Source: Candidatus Borrarchaeum weybense
GTDB lineage: Archaea; Asgardarchaeota; Sifarchaeia; Borrarchaeales; Borrarchaeaceae
Assembly (NCBI GenBank): GCA_019057385.1
Contig: JAHQJS010000004.1
Span: 681,547 to 740,961, forward strand
Reading direction: 5' to 3'
Length of the DNA stretch: 59,415 nucleotides
Below are positions 50,993 through 59,415 of this stretch, in pieces. Under the pieces are notes generated by a model, which saw only the letters and a list, made by a program, of their open reading frames with translations, had not been told where the DNA came from and ran no database searches. The stretch's first letter is position 1. Each line of letters begins with the position of its first letter. Both the position numbers and the translations under genes were made by a program.

Positions 50993-51154
50993 ATGAAGCT
51001 TATCTCGGTTAAATTGCCAGAGAAATATCTTGAGGGGCTTGATACCTTAGTTCGAATAGGTGTGTATCCGTCACGGAGCGAAGCGATTCGTGTCGCAGTC
51101 AGAGATCTCTTGAAGCGAGAAGTATGGGAAAAAGGGGTACCTCCTAGTTCTTAA
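50993..51154 (+). CDS. Ribbon-helix-helix (CopG-like) DNA-binding protein
   Basis: This 53-aa protein reads MKLISVKLPEKYLEGLDTLV, then RIGVYPSRSEAIRVAVRDLL, then KREVWEKG and a short tail. This is a classic CopG/MetJ-type ribbon-helix-helix: a beta strand ISVKLPEKYLE, then two helices with the G-x-Y-x-S-R-S-E-A-I-R turn. It should bind DNA as a dimer of dimers. ATG 50993 is preceded by GGAGG, which is part of the adjacent palindrome. No toxin gene follows, so it is more likely a stand-alone regulator. Confidence 0.85.
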   Translation: MKLISVKLPEKYLEGLDTLVRIGVYPSRSEAIRVAVRDLLKREVWEKGVPPSS

Positions 51155-51230
51155 TTGCCGCTGAAAAATCTAAAGATGGTTTCTTTTAATTAATCACTGA
51201 TCAATTTATCTTTCGAGGAGTTTTTATACA

Positions 51231-51950
51231 ATGACACGTAATCTCTTTCATTTAAAATACGGGATTATCCCTGCTTGTGATGTTAAGAGTGTATCCGAGT
51301 TAGAAAATCTCGTTGAATTGACTACTGGTATTGAAGGAATTGTAGGCTACAAAATAGGTTTTTCATTAGGTTTAAGTCATGGGTTACGAACTGTTGTCGA
51401 TACTATCGAAAGACATTCTGATTTGCCTGTAATTTATGATCATCAAAAAGCAGGTACAGATATTCCTCAAATGGGGGGGCTTTTTGCACGAACATGCAAA
51501 GCGAGTGGTATTACTGGAGTTATCATATTCCCACAAGCTGGACCCGTAACCGAGGAGGCTTTTATAAGCGCTCTAATTAGTGAAGGTCTCATACCTTTGG
51601 TTGGAGGCGAAATGACTCATCCCAAGTATTTAGCGAGTGAGGGAGGCTTCATTAGAGATGAATCGATTGAAGAAATGTATTTGACTGGCGCAAGAAACGG
51701 TGTGACATATTTTATTGGTCCTGGAAATAAACCTAAACGAATAAATCATTACGTAAAACTCCTAAGAAATGAAATCCCACAACCTATGTTTTGTATGCCT
51801 GGCATCGGGCGTCAAGGTGGAGATATTAAATCCGCATTTGAGGCAACCGAAGGGCTACCTGCATATGGAATTGTCGGGAGAGCTATATATGCGGCATCTG
51901 ATATAAGAAAAGCTGCAAAAAAATACTGCGCTGTAGCTTTAGAATCATAA
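51231..51950 (+). CDS. Orotidine 5'-phosphate decarboxylase-like (OMPDC superfamily) protein
   Basis: This 239-aa TIM-barrel protein has an ACDVKS opening, YKIGFSL, PVIYDHQKAGTDIPQMGGLFA and the C-terminal GIGRQGGDIKSAFEATEG, then YGIVGRAIYAASDIRKAAKKY, as in PyrF-type orotidine monophosphate decarboxylases of some archaea. The catalytic array DxKxxD reads DHQKAGTD here, with two extra residues in total. UMP synthesis is the most probable role, but another activity within the superfamily is possible. No other pyrimidine genes are nearby. Confidence 0.75.
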   Translation: MTRNLFHLKYGIIPACDVKSVSELENLVELTTGIEGIVGYKIGFSLGLSHGLRTVVDTIERHSDLPVIYDHQKAGTDIPQMGGLFARTCKASGITGVIIFPQAGPVTEEAFISALISEGLIPLVGGEMTHPKYLASEGGFIRDESIEEMYLTGARNGVTYFIGPGNKPKRINHYVKLLRNEIPQPMFCMPGIGRQGGDIKSAFEATEGLPAYGIVGRAIYAASDIRKAAKKYCAVALES

Positions 51951-52004
51951 AAGTTTATTAGTCGGTACTTATTTTGGTGGGTAGTTACAGTGAGGCTTGT
52001 TGGA

Positions 52005-52619
52005 TTATCGAGATCGACCTTTTTCAAAATTGATTCGAATTTCTTCATCGGTTTTGATTTTTCGCACAGCTTTTCTTGCTTGTAATCCACGGGCTGCCCA
52101 TCTCTTAGCTACAATTATTGAATTTGCCCTATTTAATTGACCTTCAATAAATTCTTTATCATTATCACTTATTATAGCATCTAACTCCTCTTCTTTCATG
52201 GTGGAAAATCCATCTCTCCCTCCTACCTTAAGGTTGGCAAAATCTTTGAATCGTAATTTTTTCATTGGTTTTGAATTTAAACGATTAATATCAGCTTTTG
52301 TTTTTGGATTAACTGGATCGTGCCATTCAATAACATCTTCCCAATTACCTTTATCAAGATATTGTCCTCTATAATCTTCATTTCGCAATACTTTCTTGAA
52401 AAAATTAGTTAAATGTACAGACGATGGTTTTACATTAAAATTTCTCACATACTCTGCAAGAATGTTTTTTCCCCTACGGACGATTATTCTGTATCGAATA
52501 GGAGGGTCTTCACGATTCTTTAAACTATCAAGTATTTCCCAATCGTCTACGTCATCAATTAATTGAATGTGATACTGCTTTCTTTTAATTGCAAATATTT
52601 TTTCTTTCACTTTAATCAT
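52005..52619 (-). CDS. Uncharacterised basic protein, last gene of the TGT-like cluster
   Basis: I do not recognise this 204-aa protein. It is soluble and rich in Lys and Arg, with an N-terminal beta-rich stretch (IKVKEKIFAIKRKQYHIQLIDDVDDWEIL, PPIRYRIIVRRGKNIL) and a helical basic C-terminus (IVAKRWAARGLQARKAVRKIK), suggesting nucleic-acid contact. It overlaps the preceding gene by eight bases and so belongs to the same transcript. Confidence 0.65.
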   Translation of the reverse strand: MIKVKEKIFAIKRKQYHIQLIDDVDDWEILDSLKNREDPPIRYRIIVRRGKNILAEYVRNFNVKPSSVHLTNFFKKVLRNEDYRGQYLDKGNWEDVIEWHDPVNPKTKADINRLNSKPMKKLRFKDFANLKVGGRDGFSTMKEEELDAIISDNDKEFIEGQLNRANSIIVAKRWAARGLQARKAVRKIKTDEEIRINFEKGRSR

Positions 52620-54075
52620 CCATTACTCTTTGGCACAACCAACGTATCATAGCAATGTTTCGCTTTGTTTGATTTTCTACAATTTTTTTGATACTACAGC
52701 CAATACTTTGTAAAACATTTTCCAAGTTGTTTATTGCCTTTAAATAAATTTTTGAAAGGTTTAGGAAACATTCAATGTAATTAAACTCTTGATTCTCTAT
52801 TTGATCATCAATAATTTGTTCAGTCTTTGAAACAGTCTCATGCGTAAGTTGTTGTTCATAGAAAGGAATAGGCTCTTTTGGTTTGACCAACCCAAATTTT
52901 GCAGATACAATGAGCAGGTCAACATGAGTTGGCCAAGAGTTTTCTAAAAGAAGATGTTTTAAGAAAAGAAATGTCTTTCCAAGATATCTTAGAAGCGCTG
53001 GGGAATTTATTTGAGAACTTTTCGTTGCTGAGCATGAAACGATTAGTAATGCTCTTGTTTTTCTAGTTTTAGGATTCAATAATAGTTTATTTAGGAGACC
53101 TTTTTCTGTCATTATTTTGTTTTGTTTTTCACCAACAGTCCTGAGAAATTGGCGCGGTGTGTAAATAAATTTACCTAAGAGATCTTCAAACTTGACTTTA
53201 TTTTTGACTTTTTTACAATCAGCAGTGATCGATTGAAATCTTAAATAGCGTATAAAATCATTAACAAATTGATACGCTATCTCTTTCAGACTTAAAAACA
53301 TCTCATTTTCTGTTTTTGTGCCTAGAAAAAACTGAGTTCTGTTTTGGTAAAGACGAGATGGGATCTCAACTATTTCTGGGTTTTGATTTTTTGGATCATC
53401 AAGGAAAATCTTCGAAGGAAATGTTTTGCTAGAATCCCATTGAATATCTTTTATATGCCTAAGTTCTCCGTTAGAAAGAAAAACGTTTGAACGATTTGTT
53501 TGAAGCGAAGCCTTGATATTCTCAATATTTCCATTACAATGATTTAAGCGCCATGATATATAGTCAGAAAGTCTTCGTAGTGGTAATACTGTGAAATAAA
53601 ACCTTATAAGATTCTGTGAAGAAATAATTTCAAATCTAAAGCAATAGTAAATTGCTATTCCCGAACGTCTAATCTGAAAACTCCGAAAAGGAATGTATCC
53701 GAAAAAATAATTATCTACTTCTAATTCACCAAGAAAATCTTCAATTAACTCCAATAATGTTTCTTTAGTCGTACCTGGTGAAATTCTGACTTCATAAATT
53801 ACCTCTTCTTGTGTTACACCAAGGTTTTTTTGCCTAGGCGAACTAAACAGCCTTAGAAACTGATTTTGAGGCAAAGATTCATTCAAAAAGTGATCATGTA
53901 AAGGTTCACCTTCTAAATCAGTGATTTGAAACGATGCATCAACAAAGATAGGATCTATACGAATGTCAGTTCCATGAATTTCACAAAATTCTCCTAATGA
54001 ACTCTTCACTAAAGTTCTGCCACAGAAACAAACAGGTTTCTTTCGAACAGGTTTTAAATCTTTTAGCTTTAACAT
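52612..54075 (-). CDS. Zinc-ribbon protein with C-terminal YaaA/DUF6884-like CSxxK domain
   Basis: This 487-aa protein has an N-terminal zinc-binding-like stretch (CFCGRTLVKSSLGEFCEIHG) and a ~300-residue middle I do not recognise. The C-terminal domain has ALLIVSCSATKSSQINSPALLRYLG, then VDLLIVSAKFGLVKPKEPIPFY. The CSxxK plus SAKFGL pattern is that of YaaA/DUF6884-like proteins. A similar CSxxK core occurs in archaeosine synthase ArcS, which modifies a 7-deazaguanine base. With a TGT-like enzyme in the same operon, a role in base modification or recognition is inferred. It starts 14 bases after the winged-helix gene. Confidence 0.7.
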   Translation of the reverse strand: MLKLKDLKPVRKKPVCFCGRTLVKSSLGEFCEIHGTDIRIDPIFVDASFQITDLEGEPLHDHFLNESLPQNQFLRLFSSPRQKNLGVTQEEVIYEVRISPGTTKETLLELIEDFLGELEVDNYFFGYIPFRSFQIRRSGIAIYYCFRFEIISSQNLIRFYFTVLPLRRLSDYISWRLNHCNGNIENIKASLQTNRSNVFLSNGELRHIKDIQWDSSKTFPSKIFLDDPKNQNPEIVEIPSRLYQNRTQFFLGTKTENEMFLSLKEIAYQFVNDFIRYLRFQSITADCKKVKNKVKFEDLLGKFIYTPRQFLRTVGEKQNKIMTEKGLLNKLLLNPKTRKTRALLIVSCSATKSSQINSPALLRYLGKTFLFLKHLLLENSWPTHVDLLIVSAKFGLVKPKEPIPFYEQQLTHETVSKTEQIIDDQIENQEFNYIECFLNLSKIYLKAINNLENVLQSIGCSIKKIVENQTKRNIAMIRWLCQRVMDD

Positions 54076-54089
54076 TGCAGCCCCTCCCC

Positions 54090-55376
54090 TTACTCCCTTT
54101 CAATTAGTTGATAGTTTCTCGATTCTCCCTCAACTTCCTGAATTCCAAAGAGCAGCTCTGACATTATCCTTAATACTGACAATGCCTTAGCAGGATTAAA
54201 ATTACTTATTCCTGAGCCCCTAAAAAAGCCCACAAGATCCATAAACCCGACTTTTCCTTCAGGGGCTCTTTTTACAAATGTGAGGGTTTCGGAAAAAATA
54301 GGATTGTCCTTTATATGTTCTTTAAATTCACTTTGAAATTCATCCTCTGCTGATAAGGAGACCAGTTTTTCCCCTTCTGGAGTTAACCAGATCTTTTTCT
54401 CTCCTTTGATAGCCAAGTCAAATTTAACGAGCATGCCTAATATTCCGCCAATGGTGGAATTCGCGAATTCAAGTTTTTCTTGAAGTTCTTTAGGTCGGTG
54501 AAGGGTTTTCAGTCCTATTAACACATCCCTAAGATGAGAAACATACACTGGAATGAAACCAGAAACACTATCTTCAAGTTTCTTCCTTCTTGACCTCGAA
54601 AACGGTGAAGAATACCGTTCTTCAACAAGTGAGATGCCCTCTTCTGTTTGTTTAAGTATTTCAAGCTCGGTAAACATTTTTAAAAGAAATCTGGACCAGT
54701 TCGGGATATTTTCCTCTGCAGCATTGGAGAATATCTCTAAGAAACTATCCCAAGATTTGTCATGTGGCACCAGAAACATATTCTCTAGCCATTCGTAGTT
54801 TGCATCATTAAGATGAGATTTATTTAGAAACAAATATCTTAATGCTGCGCCTTCGGCAGTTAGAGACACAGTTCGACTACGTTTTTTGGTAGCAATTTTA
54901 ATAATTTCATAATCAGCAAGTCTTTCTATAAGCTCGATCCCTTCTACAAGAGAAGTTCCTTCCAATAATTTGTTTTCTGATTTGGTGATTTTATTTCCTT
55001 TGAATTGCATAAAAAACCTTTCAATTGAAAGTTTCTCAAAATCCTCACCTAGTGATTCAATTGGCTCTTGAATACCTTCTTCAACTGACTTTTTCAATTC
55101 TAAGAGATCATGAGCAATGGTCATCATTTTTTGTTCGATTTCTTTTAAAAAAATACTAATGCCTTTCCAGTCGGTATGAATTTCATTATTAGTTTTAATG
55201 AGCTGCTTGATTTGAAGTCCAGCAATTATGTTTTCATAATCAGAAAAACCCTGCTTGGCAAGAAATCTAATAACCTGCGATTTTTTTAATGGTGCTTCAA
55301 ATATTTTTTGAAGTAGAAGGGCCTCCCCTGGTGCCAAATACCCCGATAATACCAAATAAGTTGATAACGCTTCCAT
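54090..55376 (-). CDS. Multi-winged-helix-like protein in the TGT-like cluster
   Basis: This 428-aa soluble, largely helical protein has several segments that look like winged helices ending in a wing. These are KKSQVIRFLAKQGFSDYENIIAGLQIKQLIK near the N-terminus, LIERLADYEIIKIATKKRSRTVSLTAEGAALRYLF in the middle, and ILGMLVKFDLAIKGEKKIWLTPEGEKLVSL near residue 315. I do not recognise the full-length family. It may recognise DNA or RNA for the TGT-like enzyme encoded three bases upstream. Confidence 0.6.
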   Translation of the reverse strand: MEALSTYLVLSGYLAPGEALLLQKIFEAPLKKSQVIRFLAKQGFSDYENIIAGLQIKQLIKTNNEIHTDWKGISIFLKEIEQKMMTIAHDLLELKKSVEEGIQEPIESLGEDFEKLSIERFFMQFKGNKITKSENKLLEGTSLVEGIELIERLADYEIIKIATKKRSRTVSLTAEGAALRYLFLNKSHLNDANYEWLENMFLVPHDKSWDSFLEIFSNAAEENIPNWSRFLLKMFTELEILKQTEEGISLVEERYSSPFSRSRRKKLEDSVSGFIPVYVSHLRDVLIGLKTLHRPKELQEKLEFANSTIGGILGMLVKFDLAIKGEKKIWLTPEGEKLVSLSAEDEFQSEFKEHIKDNPIFSETLTFVKRAPEGKVGFMDLVGFFRGSGISNFNPAKALSVLRIMSELLFGIQEVEGESRNYQLIERE

Positions 55377-55379
55377 TTT

Positions 55380-56273
55380 TCATTCCTTTTTCTTATTGTT
55401 TTCCTTTTTTTCTCGAATATATAGTTCCTTGAGTTGAATTAGAGAGTGAATATTATGAATAATCAATAAGTATTGCGCTTCTTCATCCCCTCGCTGAAAA
55501 TCTTGCAGTGAATTCTCTTGACATGCCGGACAAGAGCAACTTTTAAGTTGATCCTCAGTTATGTTCCCTATAACTTCATATCGTCCTTCCAAAGTGTATA
55601 ATCCCCGCACTGAAGATAGAATATAGCCAAAACCATCTACAGAATCTGCACCTGTTTCTATCACTAATTTTAACAATCTAGGATGTAAGAATCTACCGAA
55701 GACGTGGAGAAAAAAACCTTTGGTGATATTACGTGCAGTCTTAATGATGTCTAGCGCCATAGTGAGATCGGATTGAAAGGGGCTTGCTAACCCTCCAATA
55801 GCAAATTTCTGTATTCCAAGTTCACGATACTTTTCAAACATTTCTTTGATAACATCCAAAGAATAACCTTGAAGTGGTCCTATAACCTCACTTTTCTTTG
55901 GTCGATAGTCTAACAATATTTCAGTGTTCTTGATAGTCTCTTCGACCTTTTGCTTTATGATTTTATCTGTATCTTCTGGGAAAATTATTTGATCTAATGG
56001 TACGATGAGATCGGCTGCAAGAATTGCATGTAATTCGGCGACTTCATACGGATCTAAACTAAAGTTCATAGTCTCTGCGGCAAAAGCCCCCGAATCCATA
56101 AAAGTTTCACATTGAAGTTTTTCATTCAAATAAAAATCTTCTTGTAGAAGAGTAGACTCAAAAAAGCCTACAATGGAAAATAAAACACCTTCATTGAACT
56201 GCCAAGGGGCGAATGGTAAGTCCTGCCATTCAGAAAATGATGGAAAAAGATGTTTAAAATATAGACGAAACAA
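55380..56273 (-). CDS. Short tRNA-guanine transglycosylase-like enzyme (DpdA-like)
   Basis: This 297-aa TIM barrel of the TGT superfamily has FMDSGAFAAETMNF (the DSGxF element with the first catalytic Asp), ADLIVPLDQI, FAIGGLASPFQSD (base-binding GGL), HVFGR, and TGADSVDGFGYI (nucleophile Asp). The zinc site is CSCPACQENSLQDFQ followed ~14 residues later by His (CxCxxC...H). Archaeal tRNA TGT is about twice as long with PUA domains; this one has none, like DpdA, which inserts 7-deazaguanines into DNA. Whether the substrate is DNA or RNA is unknown. TTG start. It is the first gene of the four-gene cluster. Confidence 0.82.
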   Translation of the reverse strand: MFRLYFKHLFPSFSEWQDLPFAPWQFNEGVLFSIVGFFESTLLQEDFYLNEKLQCETFMDSGAFAAETMNFSLDPYEVAELHAILAADLIVPLDQIIFPEDTDKIIKQKVEETIKNTEILLDYRPKKSEVIGPLQGYSLDVIKEMFEKYRELGIQKFAIGGLASPFQSDLTMALDIIKTARNITKGFFLHVFGRFLHPRLLKLVIETGADSVDGFGYILSSVRGLYTLEGRYEVIGNITEDQLKSCSCPACQENSLQDFQRGDEEAQYLLIIHNIHSLIQLKELYIREKKENNKKKE

Positions 56274-56419
56274 CTCGTCTCCCGCCTCTTGTATTATGTC
56301 GCCGTGTATTCCTAAAAAAATATCGTCGTTCTAATTAATATTATGAGAGAGACAATGATGAAAGTGAAAGATTGTTCATTTACTAATACAATCTCACCAG
56401 AACTAGTTTCAGTTCAAAA

Positions 56420-56442
56420 CAAAAGCTATAAAAACGCTTTTG
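56420..56442 (+). promoter_or_regulatory. TATA box framed by an inverted repeat
   Basis: CAAAAGC (56420-56426) and GCTTTTG (56436-56442) flank TATAAAAAC. The TATA box is about 40 bases before the ATG of the glycosyltransferase gene. The inverted arms may be a regulator site; the region also separates this gene from the divergent TGT-like cluster. Confidence 0.5.
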
Positions 56443-56469
56443 AAAATACGGATCGATAGGTTTTAGAAA

Positions 56470-58023
56470 ATGCAGTCTACGGGCTTAGTGTGGTTTAATC
56501 GGTCAGTAACTCGACTTCGGACTTTGATAGAGAGAAAATATAACTATTTAATGATTATTATACTTATATTGGGATTTTTACTGAGAATTGGATTTATTTC
56601 TAGAGCAATAGGAAGAGATGAAGCTGCCTTTCTGTATTATGGTTGGATGATAGTCAAAGGAAAAGTTCTGTATCGTGATCTGTTTAATCAAAAGGCACCT
56701 GGAGTCTATTTCATTGTTGCGTTGATTTTCCTTTTTGTTGGAAAACAAATATTACTCGTACGTATAGTATCTATGTTTTTAAGCACTATTACAGCCTTAG
56801 TTATATTTAAAATCGGTTATAAGATAAGTAATCCCTTAACAGGTATAATCGCTTCTTTATTTTTTATATTAGAGCCAGTCACTCTACGACGTAGCACGAT
56901 GGTTTTTTCGGAAACATTTATGGTTTTTTTTATGGCTTTAGCGGTCTATTTTTACATCTTGGCTCATAAGGGAAACAATTCTTGGCATTATCTTCTTATG
57001 GGTATTTTAATAGGACTTTCTACAATTATGAGACAGACTGGGATTATATTGGTTCTTGTTATCATTTTTCACCGTCTTTACATTAGATACCCGCTGAAAA
57101 ATCTACTTCATTCAATGGGAATACTAATTGCAGGATTTTTAATGTGCATAATACCGATTGTGGTTTATTTTGTAGCAGTGAATGCTTTAAATGATGCTAT
57201 CTATTCTATATTTTTCTTTAATCTATCACCTTCATATGGATTTACTCTGCTTAGACGAGTAGATAATCTTCTTGACGTCTTCCTAAAAGATCCTATTCTT
57301 TGGTGTATTGGTTTAGGAGGGCTGCTTCTAACAGTTGAAAAAAGAAAAGAATGGCAAGTGTTTCTAGCGGGATGGTTTATCGCGTCATTTATTTTGGTCA
57401 TCTCTCTAAGTACCCCATATGGTCATTATTACATCCAAATAATGCCTGCATTTTCACTATTAGGTGGAATTCTTGTTGAAAGATTAATTGTCTTAAGTGG
57501 GGAGTTGGTAGACAGCGCATCTCAAAGTCTATTGTATCCAAATATCATAAACTGGCTTTTGGTGGTATTATTACTCATTGGAATAGGGACAATTGGATTA
57601 GAATTATACTTTGATATGAAAACAAGTCATGGACTACCATATCAAATTGAAGCAGCGGAGTATGTTAAAACTCATACTGCTCCAGATGAAATAATATTCT
57701 CACCTGATTCTGCTTATTATCTTCTCACTGATCGACAAAACAAATATCGGATTGAACATTTAGCTGCAGGCCATATAGAAGCATTTGGTATTAGTGATCT
57801 ACCACATTATTTAGAGGGCGAGCAAATCAGGTATATTATAATTGACTATAACATCGAAATTTGGAATTTTAACGAGGAACATTATCGTACAACTTTTAAT
57901 GATGAAACTAGAGCTGAAGAAGTCAAGATTGTATATGAATGGATTATTGCTAATTACGAAATCGAGGCGACCTTTGGATCCGGCACTGATATGGTAAAAA
58001 TTTATCGTTCCTCATTTTGGTAA
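56470..58023 (+). CDS. GT39/ArnT-like membrane glycosyltransferase
   Basis: This 517-aa protein has about 11 transmembrane helices. The first extracytoplasmic loop carries the catalytic Asp-Glu of the PMT/ArnT (GT-C) superfamily (FISRAIGRDEAAFLYYGWMIVKGKVLYRDLFNQKAPGVYF). A soluble C-terminal domain (about residues 395-517) ends the protein. Such enzymes transfer a sugar from a polyprenyl-phosphate donor onto lipids or proteins outside the membrane. The acceptor is unknown. Confidence 0.88.
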   Translation: MQSTGLVWFNRSVTRLRTLIERKYNYLMIIILILGFLLRIGFISRAIGRDEAAFLYYGWMIVKGKVLYRDLFNQKAPGVYFIVALIFLFVGKQILLVRIVSMFLSTITALVIFKIGYKISNPLTGIIASLFFILEPVTLRRSTMVFSETFMVFFMALAVYFYILAHKGNNSWHYLLMGILIGLSTIMRQTGIILVLVIIFHRLYIRYPLKNLLHSMGILIAGFLMCIIPIVVYFVAVNALNDAIYSIFFFNLSPSYGFTLLRRVDNLLDVFLKDPILWCIGLGGLLLTVEKRKEWQVFLAGWFIASFILVISLSTPYGHYYIQIMPAFSLLGGILVERLIVLSGELVDSASQSLLYPNIINWLLVVLLLIGIGTIGLELYFDMKTSHGLPYQIEAAEYVKTHTAPDEIIFSPDSAYYLLTDRQNKYRIEHLAAGHIEAFGISDLPHYLEGEQIRYIIIDYNIEIWNFNEEHYRTTFNDETRAEEVKIVYEWIIANYEIEATFGSGTDMVKIYRSSFW

Positions 58024-58126
58024 ATTCAACTCTCTAACACTTCTCTTCTAATCCCTAGATTTTAACAGAATTTGGATCTTTAGTTAAAAAAATAGAGTGG
58101 ATGCGATGTTCATCTATTAGAAGGGT

Positions 58127-59239
58127 TTAATACTGTTTTTCTCCTGACCGCAGTCCTACAAAAAATATTAAGCCAAACCAAAAGCTGGCGAATAATAAAC
58201 CGATTGTCAGGAGTGCAGGATCTGCTTGACCAATCCCTAGAAACGTCCTAATATCAGCGCTACCTGGGTTAAGTCCTGCTATATAATCTGCTGCATAAAG
58301 AACTATCATTCCTAGAATGCCCATAATATAGTAGCGGTCTCTAGTAGCGTTGGTACGAAGTCCCTTGAAGAAACGAATGAGCCAGGTAAGAATTGCTAAT
58401 CCTAACGCGAAGAAGTGGAGAACTCTTTCATAAAGCCATTGACCTGCTCCCATCACAGCAGGATCCAAACCTCCACCTAAGAACCAAAGGGCTCCAAACA
58501 TTAGCATTATCAGGATCTCTAAGAGTGATATGGCTCTATCGGGAATTTCACCTACGTAGTGCGGATCAACTTGTCTTGCACCTTCATAAATCAGAGTAAT
58601 GAAAGCGCCAATGGCTGCCGCATCTGCTACACATAAAACACCGATATGAATTGGATTAAGTGCACGAGTCCAGATATTCCAGATTGCTGGAGCAATGGTT
58701 GAAAAATATGCAACGTAAAAATCATAGGCCTGCAGGATAGGAATGATCATTAAGATTACGAAAAGTAATAAAGTAAAGATCCAAAACCGGCCTCTTTTTT
58801 CGCCATAATCATCACTTCTAGGATACATAATTCGTCCTGCAACAAGAAATGCAACAACAATGACGATAAGTGGGGTAAAAAGCGGCATGAAGAAGAAAAT
58901 AAATGCAATTGTAATATTGACGATATAAAAAAGCCGTACACCCTTTGGAACGTGTTCAACAGCCCTTCCCATACCTGAAAATCCACTAGCAATTGAATCC
59001 TTGTAAATATAAATAAGTAGAATCCATCCTAGAATGAAAGTAATTAAACTTGTAATTAAGAAAAGAACATCCAACGACCCTCCACCAAAGGCAGTGAATT
59101 GAATACCCTGAACCGCCTCGCCGTTCATAACAGAAGGCAGAAGGAAAAATAATATTGGAAAATAGATGATCACGCCTATAAACAGTATTACTACAAGGAG
59201 TTTTTCCCAAGCTACTTCCCCATAAGACAAATTTGTCAT
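58127..59239 (-). CDS. Uncharacterised polytopic membrane protein
   Basis: This 370-aa protein has about nine to ten transmembrane helices with short charged loops (for example MYPRSDDYGEKRGRFW and RQVDPHYVGEIPDRAI). No catalytic or transporter motif that I recognise is visible, and no signal sequence is needed. It is convergent with the glycosyltransferase gene. The start is ATG 59239. Confidence 0.7.
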   Translation of the reverse strand: MTNLSYGEVAWEKLLVVILFIGVIIYFPILFFLLPSVMNGEAVQGIQFTAFGGGSLDVLFLITSLITFILGWILLIYIYKDSIASGFSGMGRAVEHVPKGVRLFYIVNITIAFIFFFMPLFTPLIVIVVAFLVAGRIMYPRSDDYGEKRGRFWIFTLLLFVILMIIPILQAYDFYVAYFSTIAPAIWNIWTRALNPIHIGVLCVADAAAIGAFITLIYEGARQVDPHYVGEIPDRAISLLEILIMLMFGALWFLGGGLDPAVMGAGQWLYERVLHFFALGLAILTWLIRFFKGLRTNATRDRYYIMGILGMIVLYAADYIAGLNPGSADIRTFLGIGQADPALLTIGLLFASFWFGLIFFVGLRSGEKQY

Positions 59240-59415
59240 CTCCGTATTAAGCAGTTAATTTTTTTCATTGCTAATTTTAACTCGCAAGGCTGATAAAAAA
59301 AAGTTTTGGAAAAAAAGTTTACAACACAAAGAAATTTTCTACTAGGTGACGTGGAAATTGAGAGTATTCGGTCATATCTTCATGGAAAACCACGATCAGC
59401 GCCTATTTTAGTTTT
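59240..59415. other. Right-edge region without a recognised gene
   Basis: I see no gene, tRNA or repeat here. It should contain the promoter of the minus-strand membrane-protein gene; A-rich tracts at about 59296-59320 are the only notable feature. Confidence 0.4.

Overview
The window looks like a chromosomal segment of an Asgard-type archaeon. The signs are an AT-rich genome with GGTGA/GGAGG ribosome-binding sites and frequent TTG/GTG starts, archaeal split glutamate synthases, an archaetidylinositol-phosphate-synthase-like enzyme, TrmB/PadR/HxlR regulators, SDS22-like leucine-rich repeats, and a ubiquitin-type conjugation operon (Ubl, E1, E2, JAMM protease, RING-like zinc protein). The lineage is inferred; no rRNA or tRNA gene was seen to confirm it.

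Layout: (1) 1-4499 (minus) is a split glutamate synthase operon led by an HdrB-HdrC-like fusion. It diverges from a NapH-like membrane iron-sulfur protein, a TetR regulator and an isoprenylcysteine-methyltransferase-like protein (4.8-7.0 kb). (2) 7.0-11.9 kb holds an LRR protein, a ~390-bp array of about ten 16-bp palindromes, a radical SAM protein with an unrecognised helical partner, an F420/NADP-reductase-like protein and a winged-helix protein. (3) 11.9-20.3 kb holds prephenate dehydratase (with an apparent frameshift at codon 3), the ubiquitin operon, a long coiled-coil protein and a HerA-like ATPase whose C-terminus is a second copy of the same Ubl. (4) 20.4-25.2 kb holds a flavin reductase, an MFS transporter and a mobile-element graveyard: an IscB element with a duplicated upstream ncRNA end sits inside an alpha/beta-hydrolase pseudogene that also abuts a truncated tnpB. 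(5) 25.3-32.8 kb is a second glutamate synthase operon with an FAD/NAD oxidoreductase and a HycB-like ferredoxin, next to glutamine synthetase. (6) 33.1-37.9 kb is a tightly overlapping shikimate/chorismate operon aroD-aroE-aroK-aroA-aroC-aroQ. (7) 37.9-51.9 kb is mixed metabolism and regulators, with several decayed genes near 45.6-47.0 kb. (8) 52.0-56.3 kb is a four-gene minus-strand cluster around a short TGT/DpdA-like enzyme with a YaaA/DUF6884-like CSxxK protein. It is a candidate 7-deazaguanine nucleic-acid modification system. (9) 56.5-59.2 kb is a GT39-type membrane glycosyltransferase and an unrecognised polytopic membrane protein.

How it works together: ammonia assimilation is represented by glnA and two glutamate synthases that appear to take electrons from different donors and share a 12-bp motif upstream. 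Aromatic amino-acid synthesis is represented by the aro operon plus pheA; no DAHP-forming or dehydroquinate-synthase gene is present here. The most unusual content is the Ubl-HerA fusion beside a complete ubiquitin-like conjugation operon, the TGT-centred cluster, the palindrome array before the radical SAM gene, and the IscB element.
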